From the NCBI GenBank assembly GCA_945919375.1, contig CAMEJD010000010.1:1-34985 (forward strand): DNA of 34,985 nt. Reading direction: 5' to 3'. The first letter of the stretch is position 1. The number at the start of each line of letters is the position of its first letter. The notes under the pieces were generated by a model. It did no database searches and had not been told where the DNA came from. It saw nothing but the letters and a program-made list of their open reading frames with translations. The position numbers were made by a program, and so were the translations under genes. Shown here piece by piece: positions 31,952 to 34,985 of the stretch. Source of the DNA: an uncultured Clostridia bacterium. Lineage in GTDB: Bacteria > Bacillota > Clostridia > Christensenellales > UBA1242.

Positions 31952-33490
31952 ATGGAAAATTGTGTAATATACGCTAGATTTAGTTCGCATGGTCAAAATG
32001 AGCAAAGTATAGAAGCTCAAATTCGTATATGCAAAGAATTTGCTGAAAGTAAAGGATTAAAAGTTATTAATATTTATCCTGACAAAGCAAGAACTGGAAC
32101 TAATGATTCAAGACCATCATTTCAAAAAATGATTGCCGATGCGCAAAGTGGAGCATATAAATATGTAATTGTTTATATGTTTGATAGATTTGCTAGAAAT
32201 CGTAGAGATAGCATTATGTATAAAGAAATGCTAAAAGAAAAATATGGTATCCGAGTTTTGTCTGCCCTAGAACCTATTGCTGAAGATGAGGGTGGCGAAT
32301 TTTATGAAATGTTCTTAGACTGGAATGCTGAAAAATATAGTAAGAGATTATCTAAGCGTGTTAAAGATGGTTTGGATACAAGTGTTGCAAATGGTACATA
32401 TTGTGGCGGAACTTTAATTTATGGCTACAGAATTAATCAAGAACCTATTAATGGTAAACCAAATAAATTTGTTAAAAAAGTAGTCATTGATGAAGAAGAA
32501 GCAAAAATTGTTAAATTTGTTTTTGAAGAATATAGCAAAGGTGTAGTTAAAAAAGAAATTGCTCAAAAACTAAATGAGCAAGGTTATAGAATTAAAGGCA
32601 AAATGTTTACTGGTAAATCTTTTGATAAATGGTTAGTCAATAGAAAATATACTGGTGAATTTACTTTTGGTGGTAGACCTTGCAACAATATGTATCCTAA
32701 AATTGTTGAACCAAGTGTGTTTGACAAGGTTCAGAAAAGATTGCAAGAAAATAGATATTTCTTAGGTGGGACCGAATCAGCAAAAGTCCCTTATTTACTT
32801 ACTGGCAAATTATTTTGTGGCCATTGTGGCTCAGAGATGGTTTCTGATGGCGGTACTAGTAAAACTGGTGCGCAACATCACTATTACGCTTGCAAGAAAA
32901 AGAAAAAAGGATTATGCGATAAAAAGCGAGAAGATAAGGATAAATTAGAGTTATATGTTACAAATTGTGTTAGAGATTTTTTAAGTGATGAAGGTAATGC
33001 CGAAGTCGCTATTGAAGAAGTCTTAAATTATTACGAAAAAAGAACAGATGAAGTCAATCTTAAAAGTATAAATGCTAAAATTGCAAAAACGAACAAAGAA
33101 GTTGAAGAACTAGCAGATGCTTTTGTTAAAGCAAAAAGTAAATTGCTTCAAAACACTATTGAAATTAAAATGCAAGAGTATGAAAAACTACTTGATGATT
33201 TGTATTACCAACAAGCACAATTAGAACTTGAAAGAGGTTATAAAATAACTAAAAAAGACCTTTTAGATTTCATTCAAGAAATACTAAAAGGCGACCCAAA
33301 TGATAAAGATTATCAAAAGAAACTTATAGATAATCTAGTATCACAAGTATTTGTTAGTGATGATAATACTATTGTTTACTTCAACATAAGTGGCGGAAAA
33401 TCCGTAGAAACTATAGGGTTTAAAGATATTTTTGGCTCTGAAACTTCCATAAAAAGTGTTCAAACACAATTACCACTCGCCCGCCAATAG
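31952..33490 (+). CDS. Large serine recombinase (element integrase)
   Basis: The 512-aa recombinase has an N-terminal resolvase domain (VIYARFSSHGQNEQS, catalytic Ser 11; the R..R.S active-site pattern around MFDRFARNRRDS), a recombinase domain (~160-280), a zinc ribbon (CGHCGSEM ... CKKKKKGLC) and a C-terminal coiled coil (~355-425). It catalyses integration and excision through a 2-bp staggered cut. The stop TAG is completed by host DNA after the attachment core; in the circular form the gene would extend about 25 codons. TAAGGAGTAAAC precedes the ATG. Confidence 0.95.
   Translation: MENCVIYARFSSHGQNEQSIEAQIRICKEFAESKGLKVINIYPDKARTGTNDSRPSFQKMIADAQSGAYKYVIVYMFDRFARNRRDSIMYKEMLKEKYGIRVLSALEPIAEDEGGEFYEMFLDWNAEKYSKRLSKRVKDGLDTSVANGTYCGGTLIYGYRINQEPINGKPNKFVKKVVIDEEEAKIVKFVFEEYSKGVVKKEIAQKLNEQGYRIKGKMFTGKSFDKWLVNRKYTGEFTFGGRPCNNMYPKIVEPSVFDKVQKRLQENRYFLGGTESAKVPYLLTGKLFCGHCGSEMVSDGGTSKTGAQHHYYACKKKKKGLCDKKREDKDKLELYVTNCVRDFLSDEGNAEVAIEEVLNYYEKRTDEVNLKSINAKIAKTNKEVEELADAFVKAKSKLLQNTIEIKMQEYEKLLDDLYYQQAQLELERGYKITKKDLLDFIQEILKGDPNDKDYQKKLIDNLVSQVFVSDDNTIVYFNISGGKSVETIGFKDIFGSETSIKSVQTQLPLARQ
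33481..33488. other. Right attachment core (attR)
   Basis: CCGCCAAT, identical to 6657-6664 at the end of tRNA-Ser, lies inside the last codons of the recombinase. Host chromosome resumes at 33489. Confidence 0.75.
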
Positions 33491-33496
33491 AAACTC

Positions 33497-33537
33497 ATAC
33501 GAAACAGATTGAAAGATTTGTTTCGTATTTCTATTTA
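33497..33537 (+). terminator. Hairpin terminator, probably the original tRNA-Ser terminator
   Basis: ATACGAAACA (33497-33506) and TGTTTCGTAT (33519-33528) form a perfect 10-bp stem followed by TTCTATTT. It lies about as far beyond the core as expected for the tRNA's own terminator before insertion. The rest of 33538-33733 holds no supported gene. Confidence 0.7.
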
Positions 33538-33733
33538 TGGGATTGCTTTGGATTTGTTCTTAATTTTGAACAACCAAAGATAGATAATCCATCTTATCTA
33601 AATTACTTGCATCAAAAAATAGATAAGTTTGTCAGTTTTTGTAAATAGAGATCTTTAGAAATATCTTCCAAAAAGTATGAAAAATTGTTAAATTGTGTTA
33701 CAATGAAGAAAATATTAAGTAAGAGGTATTTTT

Positions 33734-34696
33734 ATGACTATATTTTATGGAGTTGCTTGCATATTATCTTTACTTTTTCTTGTAGGATATTTTTTTGTGG
33801 ATAAAAAGCAAAACAAGTGGATAATGTGTATTTTTGTATCAATATTTGTTTGTAATTCTGGTTATTTTATTACTTCCATCTCAAAAGACCTGACACTAGC
33901 GCTTGTTGGCAATTCCATAGCATATTTAGGCAATGTGTTTCTTCCATTTTTTATGTTTATGCTTATATTAGATGTTTGCAACATAAAACATAGTAAAGTT
34001 CTTAAATATATACTACTTGTTATTGGGCTTGTTATGCTATTTATTGCGACCACTGGAGGATATCTGCCTATCTACTACAAGGAAGTATCTCTTGAAATTT
34101 TAAACGGTGGATCAAGGTTAGTAAAAGAATATGGAGTGTTACACAATTTATATTTTGTGTATTTGGCAGGATATATGACAACAATAATTGTTGCAATCAC
34201 CTATTCTGTAGTCAAAAAGAAAACCAACTGTAAAATGCAAGCCATATTTTTGTTGGTAGTTGTAATTGGCAATATGCTTGTTTGGCTTATTGAGCAATTT
34301 GTTGAGAATCAATTTGAATTTCTTTGCTTTTCGTATATTATCAACGAAATGTTACTTTTGCTTATGTATGGCATCTTGCGAGAATATGAAAAGAAAATAA
34401 GCACGCACAAACAAGAAAGCACTCATTCTGTCGATTTGTCCATAATAGATTTTGACGACAAATTTAGCGAAGAACAGATTGCAATAATATTTGGAAAATG
34501 GGAAAAATTAAACAACCTCACCAAGAGAGAGAAAGAAATTTTGAAACATATGCTTCTTGGTGAAAAGCGAAAAGATATTGCAGTCAACTTGTTTATCTCC
34601 GACAGCACTGTCAAAAACAATATTACAAACATTCTAAGCAAACTTGCAGTTGCCAATCGGGAAGAATTGTGCAGAACTGCCAAAAAATTTATTTAA
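33734..34696 (+). CDS. Membrane-bound LuxR-family regulator (320 aa)
   Basis: The N-terminal ~215 residues contain about seven hydrophobic segments, similar to the 7TM N-terminal domain of some histidine kinases. The C-terminal ~65 residues are a LuxR/NarL-type helix-turn-helix (LTKREKEILKHMLLGEKRKDIA, then ISDSTVKNNITNILSKL). It probably senses a membrane or external signal and acts on DNA directly from the membrane. GTAAGAGG precedes the ATG. The repeated TAGGACTGA motifs just downstream may be its targets (inference). Confidence 0.85.
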   Translation: MTIFYGVACILSLLFLVGYFFVDKKQNKWIMCIFVSIFVCNSGYFITSISKDLTLALVGNSIAYLGNVFLPFFMFMLILDVCNIKHSKVLKYILLVIGLVMLFIATTGGYLPIYYKEVSLEILNGGSRLVKEYGVLHNLYFVYLAGYMTTIIVAITYSVVKKKTNCKMQAIFLLVVVIGNMLVWLIEQFVENQFEFLCFSYIINEMLLLLMYGILREYEKKISTHKQESTHSVDLSIIDFDDKFSEEQIAIIFGKWEKLNNLTKREKEILKHMLLGEKRKDIAVNLFISDSTVKNNITNILSKLAVANREELCRTAKKFI

Positions 34697-34708
34697 CATA
34701 TATTACAA

Positions 34709-34741
34709 TCCAATGGCGTTATGTCGTTGGATTTTTTATTG
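34709..34741 (+). terminator. Terminator after the LuxR-family gene
   Basis: TCCAA and TTGGA arms around GGCGTTATGTCG are followed by TTTTTTATT. Confidence 0.7.
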
Positions 34742-34763
34742 AATAACAAAAAAATGTGGTTTA

Positions 34764-34814
34764 TAGGACATTTTAGGACTGAATTTATGCAAAAAAGGGA
34801 CTAAATAGGACTGA
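34764..34814. promoter_or_regulatory. Repeated TAGGACTGA motifs
   Basis: TAGGACTGA occurs at 34774-34782 and 34806-34814 (32 bp apart, about three helical turns). A partial TAGGAC lies at 34764-34769 and GGGACT near 34798. They lie upstream of the secreted-protein gene and behind the LuxR-type regulator gene. Confidence 0.5.
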
Positions 34815-34845
34815 TTTTTTATAACAAAACTTTAAAGTATATGAT

Positions 34846-34880
34846 AAAATTACTTTGAAAACCAAAGTAATTTTTATTTT
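34846..34880 (+). terminator. Leader terminator (attenuator) before the last gene
   Basis: AAAATTACTTT, loop GAAAACC, AAAGTAATTTT, then T-rich run. It lies only 30 bases before ATG 34910, so it could attenuate that gene. Confidence 0.65.
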
Positions 34881-34909
34881 GGATAATAAAAAAGAGAAAA
34901 GGAGAAAAC

Positions 34910-34985
34910 ATGACAAAGAAAAAATCTATTTGGGCTTTTGTTTTAGCCCTTTGCCTAATCATTCCGGCGATGTTTATGATGACCG
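34910..34985 (+). CDS. Start of a secreted or membrane protein (partial)
   Basis: AAAAGGAGAAAAC precedes ATG 34910. The 25 visible residues, MTKKKSIWAFVLALCLIIPA and onward, form a signal peptide or first membrane segment. The gene runs out of the window, so its function cannot be judged. Confidence 0.8.
   Translation, partial: MTKKKSIWAFVLALCLIIPAMFMMT

Noticed and set aside
6663..33488. Integrative conjugative element with a T4SS
   Set aside because: Although ArdA, PcfJ and PcfK are typical of conjugative elements, no relaxase, VirB4, VirD4 or FtsK-type coupling protein is visible.
33540..33648. Open stretch ending in a TAG (NFEQPKIDNPSYLNYLHQ in its middle) before the LuxR-family gene
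   Set aside because: It has no start codon and follows a terminator; too short to call even as a remnant, although it reads like protein.

Overview
The window is AT-rich with short intergenic gaps, strong AGGAGG-type ribosome binding sites and a long SRP RNA carrying an Alu domain. This points to a low-GC Firmicute, probably an uncultured gut Clostridia-type bacterium; I cannot name a genus. It consists of a chromosomal flank (1 to ~6662), an integrated mobile element of ~26.8 kb (~6665 to 33488), and a second chromosomal flank (33489 to the end).

Left flank: a tRNA-like 3' end inside a duplicated segment, a DUF4186 protein, a metzincin-type metalloprotease gene broken by one in-frame stop, a short-chain dehydrogenase, a DUF1828-like protein, uracil-DNA glycosylase, SRP RNA (minus strand), a HEPN-CBS protein, a SIMPL-domain secreted protein and tRNA-Ser(UGA). 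Several of these genes have a -10 box ending exactly 6 nt before the ATG, as if their mRNAs were leaderless. Genes in the element mostly have strong Shine-Dalgarno sites.

Element: it sits at the 3' end of tRNA-Ser. The shared core CCGCCAAT occurs at 6657-6664 and 33481-33488. The large serine recombinase reads into the right core and stops on a TAG completed by host DNA. The reading frame leaving the left core continues for 25 more codons to a TAA followed by a terminator. Joining the two ends would restore a longer recombinase, so attP lies inside the recombinase gene. Gene order in the element: (a) plus-strand operon 7056-11052 with ArdA anti-restriction and PcfK/PcfJ-like plasmid proteins; (b) small cargo: a HEPN protein, a 64-aa protein, and an XRE repressor with a SLOG-type protein separated by twin operators; (c) minus-strand type III restriction-modification operon (mod, res, third gene); (d) minus-strand module 18370-26738 with an HUH Rep, a Zot-like ATPase, two very large membrane/surface proteins, several small proteins, a sigma-like factor and a 49-aa gene; (e) plus-strand Hachiman-like defence operon (HamA-like, HamB helicase, XRE, HEPN); (f) a 140-bp fold-back sequence and the recombinase.

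The Rep and Zot pair resembles the replication and extrusion core of filamentous (ino-) phages. I see no major coat protein, relaxase or T4SS, and the element is larger than usual for an inovirus. How it transfers is therefore open. ArdA would help it survive entry past host restriction, while the type III system, the Hachiman-like operon and the HEPN and SLOG genes would exclude competitors.

Right flank: a membrane-bound LuxR-family regulator, then the start of a secreted or membrane protein preceded by repeated TAGGACTGA motifs and a leader terminator.
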